A stretch of 64,000 nt of DNA, from contig CANTAL010000004.1 in the NCBI GenBank assembly GCA_947650365.1, positions 3,036,259-3,100,258 of the forward strand, given 5' to 3'. Source of the stretch: Chamaelirium japonicum. Taxonomy: Eukaryota; Streptophyta; Magnoliopsida; Liliales; Melanthiaceae. Shown in pieces: positions 35,051-45,507 of this stretch. Every line of letters starts with the position of its first letter. Positions within the stretch are counted from its first letter, which is position 1. Position numbers and translations under genes: made by a program. The notes below the pieces were generated by a model that did not search any database, was not told the DNA's origin, and saw only the letters and a program-made list of their open reading frames with translations.

Positions 35051-36809
35051 AGGGGAACTATATGGTTGAATGAAAAAAGAATGCAAGAAAAAAAAACTTA
35101 ATTTATAGATTTTTAAAACAAGCTAATTATATCCAAATGTCAGCGCTACCCTCACAGCGAAGACACCTCTATGGATTAATTTAACCATGTATGTAAGATC
35201 TCAGAATAGGCTGCACCTGTCCGAGGGGGCAGTGTGCAGGTCATCCGCTTACACGGGTCTTTCCCTTGACCCTATCCAAATCTACCAACTAAGGGCTTTG
35301 ATGAACCATGGTTATCTTTTGGCCAGTACCTCGTGATCACCATTGTCTTCGTAACGAATACCTCACGTGTACTTCGGATGCTTAACCACGAGCCTAGGCA
35401 ATTACGGAATGGAAGTTCTAACGGCCCCCACGAGGGTGAGTAAAATCCTGAACCCTTGGCGTCGTAATCGCCATATCCTAAGGGAGATCACTAAGTTGCT
35501 TGGCATGGAAAAACACAGCTCTCACCCGAGGGGGTTATTGAGTTATGCCCTCCCACCCGAGCACGAAGTGATTGGCCGTGGAGGCCAGAGGATCTCTAAA
35601 AGTCCTCTCTAATATCCTTTATTAAATTTGAGGGTTATTTTATGCAAGTATGAGTATATACTAAGGTCACGACAACCTATACACTAGACCCTGGTCATAC
35701 CGTGCTCCTCAAGCCTTTCTTGAAGCACTAATCGATCTCGGAATATCATAGTCCCTGCCTCAAGTGAATTTCTCCACTCAAGGGTCATATTACATATCCC
35801 AAGAATATCGATGCTTCTCAAACTTGGCTATCACACTAATGCCCTGGAGCCTAACCTAAGGTCAGACTGATTGGAAAAGACTTCCACTACCATGGCGCCT
35901 CGCTTAGAAATTTGACGAATGATGTCATAGTAGAATTCCAACTCATTCTAGGTTTCAATTCTGGCCAAATAGGCACACCCGACTAATCGGGTGTTGACCT
36001 AATGGTGGCATAACCAAATATGAGGAATTCATGCTATCATCAAGGGTCAATTAAATAATAGGCATCACTAGTGGAATCCTATCCTAATAAGGTCGCTAGG
36101 ACCCGAAGGAAAAGGATATCCCTCTAACACAGATAATTAAATTATCGCGTCGGGGTTCTCTACAGAAACATAAAGAACTACTGAAAGAAACAAGCACACA
36201 ACTGAATCAAGTTCAGGGTCCGATCCCTGAACCTGACTGGCACAGCGCAGGCTCTCTGTCTCTTTCGCAAGGCTCCTCGATCCGGTGCAAGCTTCTATAT
36301 ACGATCTCCTGACGCTTTCTGCCCTTTGTCGTCATCGTGTATGCTTCGCCGGATCGCCATCGTCTTCCAAGGTTCCGCTCGTCCTCTCGGTGGTGGATCT
36401 CCACGGTAAGTCCTCATCTTCAATCTGTAATCGAAAAAGCTCTAGTATGCTTCGAGCAAGTGCTCGCTCGTATATAATTTCCTAGAACGAAAAGGAAAAC
36501 AAACCTAGCAAAAAGCCTGGGAATCAAGGGTGGTCAACTTCCACCACTTGCCCGACTATGGCTCTAAAATCTATCCACACACAGAAGAAAATACATCCAG
36601 ACAAATTCGCTAACACGGGGTCCGACCCCCGGTAGCAAGCATTCACATATCCAGAATAATTTTAGAAGCGGCGCCCTGCAAGAACAATTCATAGAACACA
36701 CAAAATATACTATGCATGATCTACTCGTAGAACCCCGATGGTGGCACATACTATTCATGCACGCACATGACGGTTTTATTAAAAAACATAAAACGCACAC
36801 CACTAGCGT
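35051..36809 (-). other. nested copia leader
   Basis: Untranslated leader with no ORF supported. Hairpin 2 is at 36211-36232 (GTTCAGGG/CCCTGAAC, loop TCCGAT) and hairpin 1 at 36616-36631 (CGGGG/CCCCG, loop TCCGAC). The intact reading through 36620-36640 is the reference showing that the outer leader was split by the insertion. Confidence 0.7.
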
Positions 36810-36821
36810 GCTCTGATACCA
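36810..36821 (-). promoter_or_regulatory. nested copia primer binding site
   Basis: TGGTATCAGAGC on the minus strand, two bases past the end of the 5' LTR. Confidence 0.88.
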
Positions 36822-36823
36822 AT

Positions 36824-39154
36824 TGTTAGAAATAAATCCATGGTAGAGGCCCGCAGCGGAAGCAAAGTGAAGGTCCGAGGACCGTGAGCGGTGTGCGTTA
36901 CATATCAAAATTTTCATCGAAACGATCTACATATGCGTGTATGAATCTAGCATGGCAACTACGCGAAACCCTAACAACGATCTAATGTGAAAGAACAATC
37001 TAGCATGTATGCATATTCTATTTATGCTAGATCTACTTGTTAGAGATCATACATGCGTGCGGATTCTTTCACCGCGACAAATTTCTTCTTTGTCGATGGA
37101 GACGGGCTCGGATCTACTCGATATAGCTTTGGTGCAATGGCCATAACTTTCTGATCTGAACTCCGATTGGGCTGAAATTTGGACTGTAGGTAGCCAACTT
37201 CGAGACGCAACGTTTAAAACAAGTTTCATATCGTTTGGATGTCTATAGCTCCCAGAATCGCAAAAACAATGCTGATTTTCTGTGCAGATTCTGGACCGTA
37301 AAAGGTTGCGGAAGACGCCTTCTAGTTCACCCGATCTCACACGATTCACGTCACCTCATCGATGGATCTCTGAGTGCCTCCATACGACGAGCCTTCTCCT
37401 TCTACAAAATACCACGCGAGGAAGATGAGTCGCCATCCAATGGCGCAAGCGAGGGAGAGAGAGACGAGAGAGGAGATGTGAAGAGAGGAGAAGGGGCGGC
37501 TAGAGTTTCCTCATGGCTTGCATGGCCGGCCCTAGGGCTTGCCCATGCATCTAATTTTGTCCCCCCCTCTCTCCTTCTACCTTATATAGGGCCGACCTTA
37601 TCCTTATGGATAAGCCTAGCGGATAAGTTTGATAAATTCAAACCTCTCCCTATATATCTCTTCATTTATCTCTATCTTTTCCTTGTTTTTGAAAACGGTC
37701 AAAACCAGCCCGTTTTCTGCGCCTCATGACCGGCCCTTTCATCGGAGGCAACAACCTCCTGAAACCAATAGGGCCGGCCTTGACCAGTCTCTCAACACTA
37801 AGGGCCGGCCCCCCTAGTACATAGTGACGCATGGTATGACCAAAACGCCCTTGTGTCACTAGTTGGCCGTTCCTCGTGTACGAAACTTTGCAAGGCACAC
37901 ATAAGTGAAGTGCACCAGTGATTTCACTATTCTCTGAGGTTCCCGTAGGGTGCCTCTAGTGAAGTCAACTAGTCAACTCGCAACATGTCCCGGTGCATCG
38001 CACCCATGTGGCAAAGTCCACTTATGACAAGGAATTGCTACATGCGTCTCTGCACTAACCTAGGGTTTCCCCTTAGTGCACACACGTAGCTACGCATCTA
38101 CCATGCACTAGTGCAAAGCACTCACGGAGCGTATGCTTGGACTTCTCGCTTCCTCTAACTACGTTCTGTGTTTCGAGGAGATAGTATAAGAACCGTATAT
38201 AATGTCGATAAGGTGGAACCTTCAGGGACCAGGGTTCATGGCTTCCAACTTAGACTCGATCGACACACTACCTGAGTGTACCATCGATCCTCTGAGTCTG
38301 AGTTAACCTGCGTAGCCATCCAGAGTGCGACGCAGGCTGCACTCCAATTCCCCCGGACTTACTATATTCTCCCTCATACCCCTGCTCTCCGCTTAGTATG
38401 GTAAACTCGCTGTCCCTCCACTGGTGCCATGATGCAACTCGAGCGGTGGAGAATACCGTCAGACTCGAGTGCTCATATGACTCGGTTCCTTCCAGGTTGA
38501 CCACATATATCGTACCTCCGATTACTCTTTCGAGCAACCGGATCCGTCAGCAGTCCAACTGATGACCACCTGGCCAGGGTTTAATACGATGTAGGTCAGA
38601 CCAAGGAACGCATCTCCTGTTAGGGTTGTGGATAGCCTGCAGGAGTGACACGCTGATGCAACGCCAGCCGGGTAACCCAATACACCGTGGTTTTGGATCA
38701 CTGCATCCGGATCCTCACACATTGGTGCGCCAAAGTACCACACAACTGGTTAGTCCACCAGACATAGCTTCTCAGGGTTTAGGACCGTTTTACCCTAAGC
38801 AAAAACATGGCTTAGTGCACCGGTGTCTGCTCACCGATCTGTGCACCGTGTTGGTTCCGTTCGGCCACAGACACTGTGCTTGGTAATGACCGTGGTAGAG
38901 ACACCCACGCTCTGTTATCCCAACAGCTTATCCTGATAGGGCGACCAACCCTAATTAGAGCTGCGAACGTATTTAGGTTACATGGGACCAGTCCCTTGAG
39001 TCTCCCACTCAAGAGGATTACCATGTAGACATGGCTCTCTGTTCTGTAATCAGAACACGTACTAAGGTACGTACCAAGATGCAATCTTATACTATCAACC
39101 ATACATAGCTAAACTATAGTTTTTTACGAGCTGTAGACCTCACCAATTCTAACA
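36824..39154 (-). repeat. nested copia 5' LTR
   Basis: 2331 bp, plus-strand start TGTTAGAAATAAATCC, end CAATTCTAACA. TATA on the minus strand is near 37581-37589 (CTTATATAG on the plus strand). GGCCGGCC motifs near 37524, 37771 and 37802. Confidence 0.9.
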
Positions 39155-39351
39155 CCCCGGTAGCAAGCATTCATATATCTAGATTAATTTTAGAAGTGGT
39201 GCCCTGCAAGAACGATACATAGAACATACAATATATACTATGCATGATCTACTCGTAGAACCCCGATGGCGGCTCATACTATTCATGCGCGCACATGACG
39301 GTTTCATGAAAAAACATGAAACACACACCACTAGCATACTCTGATACCAAT
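39155..39351 (-). other. outer copia leader start with PBS and right-hand target duplication
   Basis: 197 bp beginning with the duplicated CCCCG (39155-39159) and matching 36627-36823 of the nested element. The PBS at 39338-39349 reads TGGTATCAGAGT on the minus strand, one base off the tRNA match. This is the part of the outer leader between its 5' LTR and the nested insertion. Confidence 0.88.
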
Positions 39352-41677
39352 TGTTGGAAATAAATCCATGGTAAAGGCCCGTAGTGGAAGCAAAGAGAAG
39401 GTCCGAGGACCATAGACGGTGTGGGTTATATATCAAAATTTTCATCGAAACGATCTACACGTGCGTGTATGAATCTAGCATGGCAACTACGTGAACCCCT
39501 AACGACGATCTAACAATGAAAGAACAATCTAGCATGTATGCATGTTCTATCTATGCTAGATCTACATGTTAGAGATCATACCTGCGTGCAGATTCTTTCA
39601 CCGCGACAAGTTTCTTCTTTGTTGATGGAGACGGGCTCGGATCTGCTTGATATAGCTTCGGTGCGATGGCCATAACTTTCTGCTCCGAACTCCGATTGGG
39701 TGTAAATTTGGACTGCTGGTAGCCAACTTCGATACGTAACGTTTGCAATAAGTTTTACCTCGTTTGGACTTCTGTAGCTCCCGGAATCATAGAAACACGC
39801 TGATTTTCTGTGCAGATTCTGGACAGCAAAAGGTTGAGGGAGATGCCTTCTAGTTTACCCGATCTCACACGATGCATGGCACCTCGTCGATGGATCTCTG
39901 ATTGCCTCCATATGACGAGCCTTCTCCTTCTATGAAACACCACGTGAGGAAGATGAGTCGCCATCTAATGGCGCAAGCGAGAGAGAGAGACGAGAGAGGA
40001 GATGCGAAGAGAGGAGAGAGGGCGGCTAGGGTTTCCCCATAGCATGGCCGGCCCCATAGGGCTTGCATCATTGCATGTTCGGTCCCCCTTCTCCCCTATC
40101 CCTTATATAGGGCCGGCCCTAGGCTTATGGATAAGCCTAGTGCAGATAGGATTGACTGATTCAAACCTCTCCCTATATATCTCTTCTTTTATCTCTATCT
40201 TTTCCTTGTTTTTGAAAACGGTCAAAAACAGCCCGTTTTCTGCGCCTCATGACCGGCCCTTTCATCGGAGGCAACAACCTCCTGAAACCAATAGGGCCGG
40301 CCTTGACCAGTCTCTCAATACTTAGGGTCGGCCCCCTTAGTACATAGTGACGCATGGTATAACCAAAACGCCCTTATGTCACTAGTTGGTCGTTTCTTGT
40401 GTACGAGACTTTGCAAGGCACACATAAGTGAAGTGCACCAGTGATTTTACTATTCTTTGAGGTTCCCATAGGGTGCCCCTAGTAAAGTCAACTAGTCAAC
40501 TCGCAACATGTCCCGGTGCATCGCACCCATGTGGCAAATTCCACTTATGGCAAGGAATTGCTACATGCATCTCTGCACTAACCTAGGATTTCCCCTTAGT
40601 ATATACACGTAGCTACGCATCTACCGTGCACTAGTGCGAAGCACTCACGGAGCGTAGGCTTAGACTTCTCGCTTCCTCTAACTACGTTTTGTGTTTCGAT
40701 GAGATGATATAAGAACCGTACATAATGTCGATAAGGTGAAACCTTTAGGGACCAGGGTTCATGGCTTCCAACTTAGACTCGATCGACACACTACCCGAGT
40801 GTACCATCAATCCTATGAGTCTGAGTTAACCTGCGTAGTCACCCAGAGTGCGACGCAGGCTGCACTCCAATTCCTCCGGACTTACTATGTTCTCCTTTAT
40901 ACCCCTGCTCTCCGCTTAGTATGGTAAACTCGTTGTCCCTCCACTGGTGCCATAATGCAACTCGAGCGGTGTAGAATATCGTCAGACTCGAGTGCTCATA
41001 TGACTCGATTCCTTCCAGGTTGACCACATACATCGTACCTCCGATTACTCTTCCGAGCAACCGAATCCGTCACTAGTCCAACTGATGACCACCTGGCCAG
41101 GGTTTAATACGACGTAGGTCAGACCAAGGAACGCACCTCCCGTTAGGGGTGTGGATAGCCTGCAGGAGTGACACGCTGATGCAACGCCAGCCGGGTAACC
41201 CAGTACACCGTGGTTTTGGATCACTGCATCCGGATCCTCACACATTGGTGCGCCAAAGCACCACACAACTGGTTAGTCCACCAGACATGGTTCCTCAGGG
41301 TTCAAGACCGTTTTACCCTAAGAAGAAACATGGTTTAGTGCATCGGTGTCTGCTCACCGATCTATGCACCGTGTTGGTTCCGTTCGGCCACAGACACTGT
41401 GCCTGGTAATGACCGTGGTGGAGACACCCACGCTCTGTCATCCCAATAACTTATCCTGATAGGGCGACCAACCCTAATCAGAGCTACGAACGTATTTAGG
41501 TTACATGGGACCAGTCCCTTGAGTCTCTCACTCAAGTGGATTACCATGTAGCCATGGCTCTCTGTTCTGTAATCAGAATACATACTAGCGTACGTACCAA
41601 TATGCAATCCTATACTATGAACCATACATAGCTAAACTATAGGTTTTTACGAGCTGTAGACCTCACCAATTCTAACA
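39352..41677 (-). repeat. outer copia 5' LTR
   Basis: 2326 bp, TGTTGGAAATAAATCC...CAATTCTAACA on the plus strand. It is more diverged from the two nested-element LTRs than they are from each other (for example around 40020-40160). Minus-strand TATA is near 40102-40110. Confidence 0.9.
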
Positions 41678-42149
41678 CAATCACCATGACAAGTGCATAG
41701 CACTCAGCCCCAATTGCACCCTGTTGGTTTCTCTGATTTTATGGACAATTATGAACAAGGGTGTTCACTCCAATGTTTGTGATTGATCCGTGATGCCAAA
41801 TAAGGTGGTATCACTGTTATACTACAGTTTTTCTCGTCATCTTGCCCAACTCATCGCGCTTTTATCTGATCTTGTAGCGCTACGGTAAGCTCAGAGCAAT
41901 CTTGTCCTGAGTTCGACTCATCTCTAGTGATGATCATCGCCTCCCTATTGATTCGTGACAATTTCGGGAGAGACAATTGGCGATTCGAAAATTGACGACT
42001 ATGACCTATAGCCATGGGATGAACCAATGGGGGATGCCACCGCTACTGGTCGTCGCCCACCACTTGCCACTACTATCGAGCGCTGTTACCGACCACCGCC
42101 GCTGCCGATTATTAGGGGTTTAGTCCCACCTCGGTAATAACTCACTTGC
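41678..42149. other. unassigned spacer
   Basis: 472 bp between the outer copia 5' LTR and the second gypsy LTR. No ORF, RNA gene or recognised repeat. CAATC at 41678-41682 should be one target duplication of the outer copia; its partner is outside the window. Confidence 0.5.
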
Positions 42150-42504
42150 TGTAATGACCGGCATCCCAGGGTGTTTTTGCCCAGAACAACCCAGTTAGAT
42201 AGAATATTGTTTTAATATATTTGGTGGTGATGCTTTTGGTTGTGCTTGAACGGGACCAGGCAGGCAGTGGGTCCCGTGTACGAGTCGCGAGGCCACATTG
42301 GAGGTATAGCAACACGAGCATATGAGCACGTGTATCGAGGCATGGCACAAATGATATTTTTTATAATATAATAATAAAATAAATATGGTGGTGAGTCTGT
42401 CGAACCCGGCGAGGTTCGCGAGCCAGCGCGGCTTGGCGCGAGTCGAGAGCGAATCGGGGTGAGTCAGGCTCGGTGCGAGCCGAGCACGAATCAAGCTTGA
42501 CCAG

Positions 42505-42512
42505 TATATAAA
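42505..42512 (+). promoter_or_regulatory. second gypsy LTR TATA box
   Basis: CAGTATATAAAAA, about 355 bp into the LTR, followed by an A-rich and then CT-rich transcript leader. Confidence 0.45.
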
Positions 42513-44006
42513 AAAAAAAGAAGGAAAAAAAAACCAAAACTAAAACTAAAACCTAAACTAGAAACCCAAAACCCAAACCCAGACCCGAACCCGACCCCAA
42601 ACCCTTCCCCTTCTCTCTCTCTCTCTCCCTCTCTCTCTCTCTCATCTCACCCGAACCCGAACCCGACCCCAAACCCAACCCGTCCATCTCTCTCTCTCAT
42701 CCCTCTCTCTCCCCTCTCTCCGATCTCTCTCCCTCTCACCCGATCTCTCACTCTCTCTCTCTCGGATCTCTCTCCTCTCTCTACCCAATCTCCCTCCCCA
42801 ATGGCCGCCGCCCCCCTCTATCCCATCAACCGCCCCTCTTTTTGACCCCTAAGCCCGGCCGCCGCCCCCCCTTTCTCTATCTCTCTCTTTATCTTTCCCT
42901 CTTTCAATCTCTCTCTCCCTCTTGTTGTGTGTGTGGTGCGCGGTAGTGGGAGCGCAGCCAGCTGGAGGAGGAACTGCAACCGGAGTCGACCCCCCCCCAC
43001 CGACCAGGTCAGACGCCCCCTCAGTTTCCCCTGTTCTTTGTTTTTTTATTTCATTGGCCCTGTTGAGACTAGCCGACCCCCTGTGGTTTACTCTTGAAGT
43101 GGCCATAGCCATCGGCCAAGTGCTTGCCGGTTTTGCCGCTGACGAGGCTCAAACCAACATCAAGCTAGAAGCCCCCTTTTTGCCTTGTTTACTTTGTCAT
43201 GGCCATGACCGCCGGGCACATGGCTGACGGTTATGCAACCGATGCTGACGAACCCTGCCTTTTCTCCCTTTTCTGTACAGATCCGACCAGCCCCTATCAC
43301 CTTCGGTTTGGTATGGCCATAGCCGCCGGCCAGGTGGCCGACAGTTGTGCAGCCAATGGAGCCCGATCGAGCCAGGCCAGGCCCTCTCTAACCACCAAAC
43401 CTCCACGAATACCGACTCCCTGTGTGTGTGTATCCATGGGTGTAGAGGGTATAACCCCCATCCTTTATTTTCCTTTTCTTTGCGGTGGTATTTCTTTTGA
43501 GCCGTAGTGCGATTCGTAAACCCCCAAAGTCGACCCACTTAGGTTGGCGACCTTTATCAATCACTTCCTTCGCTAAGGTGGTTCCAACCATACTCGGCCT
43601 TAGGAGTGAGCTAGCCATTGTGCTCACCCTGGTATAGCCTAGTGTTGCTTGCATTGTTACGTGTAGGAGTAGTCATGCAACTAATAACAACAATATACCA
43701 CTTACCCTATTAGCGGGCGACCCTAGAGTTCGACCAGTGGGAGTCCGACGATTGGGCAACCAACGATGCCAAGCCCTGACCTGGCACACACCCTAAACCG
43801 CCCCTGAGAGGACGACCTATCCCCTTGAGCCCACACTCAAGGTTAGCGGAACCGATCCCTCCAGGTCACGCTCGTCTCAGAGTTGGTAATGCGAATGCGG
43901 GTCCAACCGCTTTGAGTAGTCGTTTGCGCACGAGATCGACCCTTGGCGACAACGAGGTGCTACTTAGCGGCCTAGGCTAGCCACTAGTGTGATTCATTTA
44001 CAAACA

Positions 44007-44011
44007 CGTCT
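44007..44011. repeat. target site duplication CGTCT (left) of the Cassandra dimer
   Basis: CGTCT directly before TGTGACG; an identical CGTCT follows the last CGTCACA at 45508-45512. The inner junctions show no matching duplications. Confidence 0.85.
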
Positions 44012-44353
44012 TGTGACGACCAAGATCCAATAGGCCAATAGCCAAGAGCCAAGACTCCTGAGGCGGGAATGCCAAGATGGATGAGGTGAGGTGAGGTGAG
44101 GTGAGGTGTACAAGGCCATGAGTTAGTCCCACATCGCCTGGAGAGAAGGAGATCCTGAGCTACTTATATAATTTCCCCTCCCAAACATAGGAGACGCGTT
44201 TTAAAACCGTGCGCCGCTACGGAATTCGCAAGAACTCCGTAGTTAAGCGTGCTCGGGCGAGAGTAGTACCAGGATGGGTGACCTCCCTGGGAAGTTCTCG
44301 TGCGGGCACGGGCAAAGCGGACAATTTCTTGTGTGTTTGGGGCGGATGTTACA
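44012..44353 (+). repeat. Cassandra LTR 1 (forward)
   Basis: 342 bp, TGTGACGACC...GGATGTTACA, with five copies of GAGGT, a pol II-like TATA (CTTATATAA near 44162) and a 5S-like part. Confidence 0.88.
44228..44310 (+). ncRNA. 5S rRNA-derived pol III promoter region in Cassandra LTR 1
   Basis: It matches plant 5S rRNA from the AGAACTCCG motif through AGTTAAGCGTGCTCGGGC (box A), AGTAGTACC (intermediate element) and GGATGGGTGACCTCC (box C). The first third of 5S is not conserved, so this is not a ribosomal 5S gene; pol III transcription is known for the family and only possible here. Confidence 0.8.
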
Positions 44354-44433
44354 AAATGGTATCAGAGCCGGTTCTCCTCGGGATGGGGGGGTCTAACCCT
44401 ACACGAGGACGTGTAGCCCTAAGGGGGGTGGAT

Positions 44434-44775
44434 TGTGATGACCAAGATCCAATAGGCCAAGAGCCAAGAGCCAAGACTCCTGAGGCGGGAATGCCAAGAT
44501 GGATGAGGTGAGGTGAGGTGAGGTGAGGTGTACAAGGCCATGAGTTAGCCCCACATCACCTGGAGAGAAGGAGATCCTGAGCTACTTATATAATTTCCCC
44601 TCCCAAACATAGAAGATGCGTTATAAAACCGTGCGCCGCTACGGAATTCGTAAGAACTCCGTAGTTAAGCGTGCTCGGGCGAGAGTAGTACCAGGATGGG
44701 TGACCTCCCTGGGAAGTTCTCGTGCGGGCACGGGCAAAGCGGACAAAATCTTGTGTGTTTGGGGCGGATGTTACA
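44434..44775 (+). repeat. Cassandra LTR 2 (forward), with 5S-like region
   Basis: 342 bp, TGTGATGACC...GGATGTTACA. 5S-like part at 44650-44732 with box A, intermediate element and box C. It is distinguished from LTR 1 by GATGCGTTATAAAAC and GGACAAAATC variants. Confidence 0.88.
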
Positions 44776-44794
44776 AAATGGTATCAGAGCATTT
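44776..44794. other. centre of the Cassandra palindrome
   Basis: 19 nt holding one PBS (TGGTATCAGAGC, 44779-44790). The flanks TGTTACAAAATG and CATTTTGTAACA are perfect inverted repeats around a 9-nt loop GTATCAGAG. Confidence 0.85.
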
Positions 44795-45091
44795 TGTAAC
44801 ATCCGCCCCAAACACACAAGAAATTGTCCGCTTTGCCCGTGCCCGCACGAGAACTTCCCAGGGAGGTCACCCATCCTGGTACTACTCTCGCCCGCGCACG
44901 GTTTTAAAACGCGTCTCCTATGTTTGGGAGGGGAAATTATATAAGTAGCTCAGGATCTCCTTCTCTCCAGGCGATGTGGGGCGAACTCATGGCCTTGTAC
45001 ACCTCACCTCACCTCACCTCATCCATCTTGGCATTCCCGCCTCAGGAGTCTTGGCTCTTGGCTATTGGCCTATTGGATCTTGGTCATCACA
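44795..45091 (-). repeat. Cassandra LTR 3 (inverted, 45-bp shorter)
   Basis: 297 bp. The 5S-like part (44839-44893) has lost about 40 bp covering the AGAACTCCG-AAGCGTGC segment, i.e. box A, while box C remains. Confidence 0.85.
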
Positions 45092-45172
45092 ATCCACCCC
45101 CCTTAGGGCTACACGTCCTCGTGTAGGGTTAGACCCCTCCCATCCCGAGGAGAACCGGCTCTGATACCATTT

Positions 45173-45507
45173 TGTAACATCCGCCCCAAACACACAAGAT
45201 TTTGTCCGCTTTGCCCGTGCCCGCACGAGAACTTCCCAGGGAGGTCACCCATCCTGGTACTACTCTCGCCCGAGCACGCTTAACTACGGAGTTCTTACGA
45301 ATTCCGTAGCGGCGCACGGTTTTATAACGCGTCTTCTATGTTTGGGAGGGGAAATTATATAAGTAGCTCAGGATCTCCTTCTCTCCAGGCGATGTAGGGC
45401 TAACTCATGGCCTTGTACACCTCACCTCACCTCACCTCACCTCATCCATCTTGGCATTCCCGCCTCAGGAGTCTTGGCTCTTGGCCTATTGGATCTTGGT
45501 CGTCACA
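45173..45507 (-). repeat. Cassandra LTR 4 (inverted), with 5S-like region
   Basis: 335 bp with a complete 5S-like part at 45219-45300 on the minus strand. It shares the GTTATAAAAC and GACAAAATC variants with LTR 2. Confidence 0.87.

Larger units (their letters stand above)
28980..39154 (-). mobile_element. nested minus-strand copia element (same family as its host)
   Basis: 10175 bp: 5' LTR 36824-39154, PBS 36810-36821, leader, decayed gag-pol, reversed PPT, 3' LTR 28980-31309. Flanked by CCCCG on both sides. Its two LTRs (2331 and 2330 bp) are closer to each other than to the outer pair over the 29580-30060 / 37430-37910 stretch, as expected if they are one insertion. It is younger than the element it sits in. 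Confidence 0.9.
22764..41677 (-). mobile_element. outer minus-strand copia element, interrupted by a nested copy of itself
   Basis: 5' LTR 39352-41677, PBS 39338-39349, leader start 39155-39351, then (after the nested element 28980-39154) the rest of the leader and gag-pol 28979-23777, and the 3' LTR remnant 22764-23776. Joining 28979 to 39160 restores the leader exactly as it reads around 36620-36640. Its 3' LTR is itself cut by P1, so about 1.3 kb of it should lie left of the window. The right flank starts CAATC at 41678. Confidence 0.88.
44012..45507. mobile_element. inverted dimer of a Cassandra-type TRIM
   Basis: Forward LTR 44012-44353, internal 44354-44433 (PBS 44357-44368, PPT ending 44433), forward LTR 44434-44775, 19-nt centre, inverted LTR 44795-45091, inverted internal 45092-45172, inverted LTR 45173-45507. 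The single 5-bp duplication CGTCT brackets the whole 1496 bp, so it looks inserted as one unit. Each LTR holds a 5S rRNA-derived segment, the hallmark of Cassandra (known family). No protein is encoded. Confidence 0.88.

Noticed and set aside
22764-41677. Four copia LTRs with two internal regions read as a tandem array like the gypsy one
   Set aside because: The CCCCG duplication at 28975 and 39155 and the restored leader show a nested insertion instead.
42540-42680. Interstitial telomere repeat
   Set aside because: Units are AACCC-, AAACCC- and ACCCGA-like and irregular, not CCCTAAA arrays; they fall in the leader of the second gypsy LTR.
43197-43538. Possible gene fragment with overlapping ORFs on both strands in 42800-43660
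   Set aside because: No start, domain or codon pattern supports it, and it lies inside the region bounded as a gypsy LTR.
44209-44948. ORFs with R-A-R-A-R-V-V-P-G-W-V-T in the Cassandra region
   Set aside because: They are translations of the 5S rRNA-derived LTR part in various frames.
44228-45300. True 5S rRNA genes
   Set aside because: Only the promoter-bearing part of 5S is conserved, it lies within TG...CA LTRs with PBS and PPT, and one copy lacks box A.
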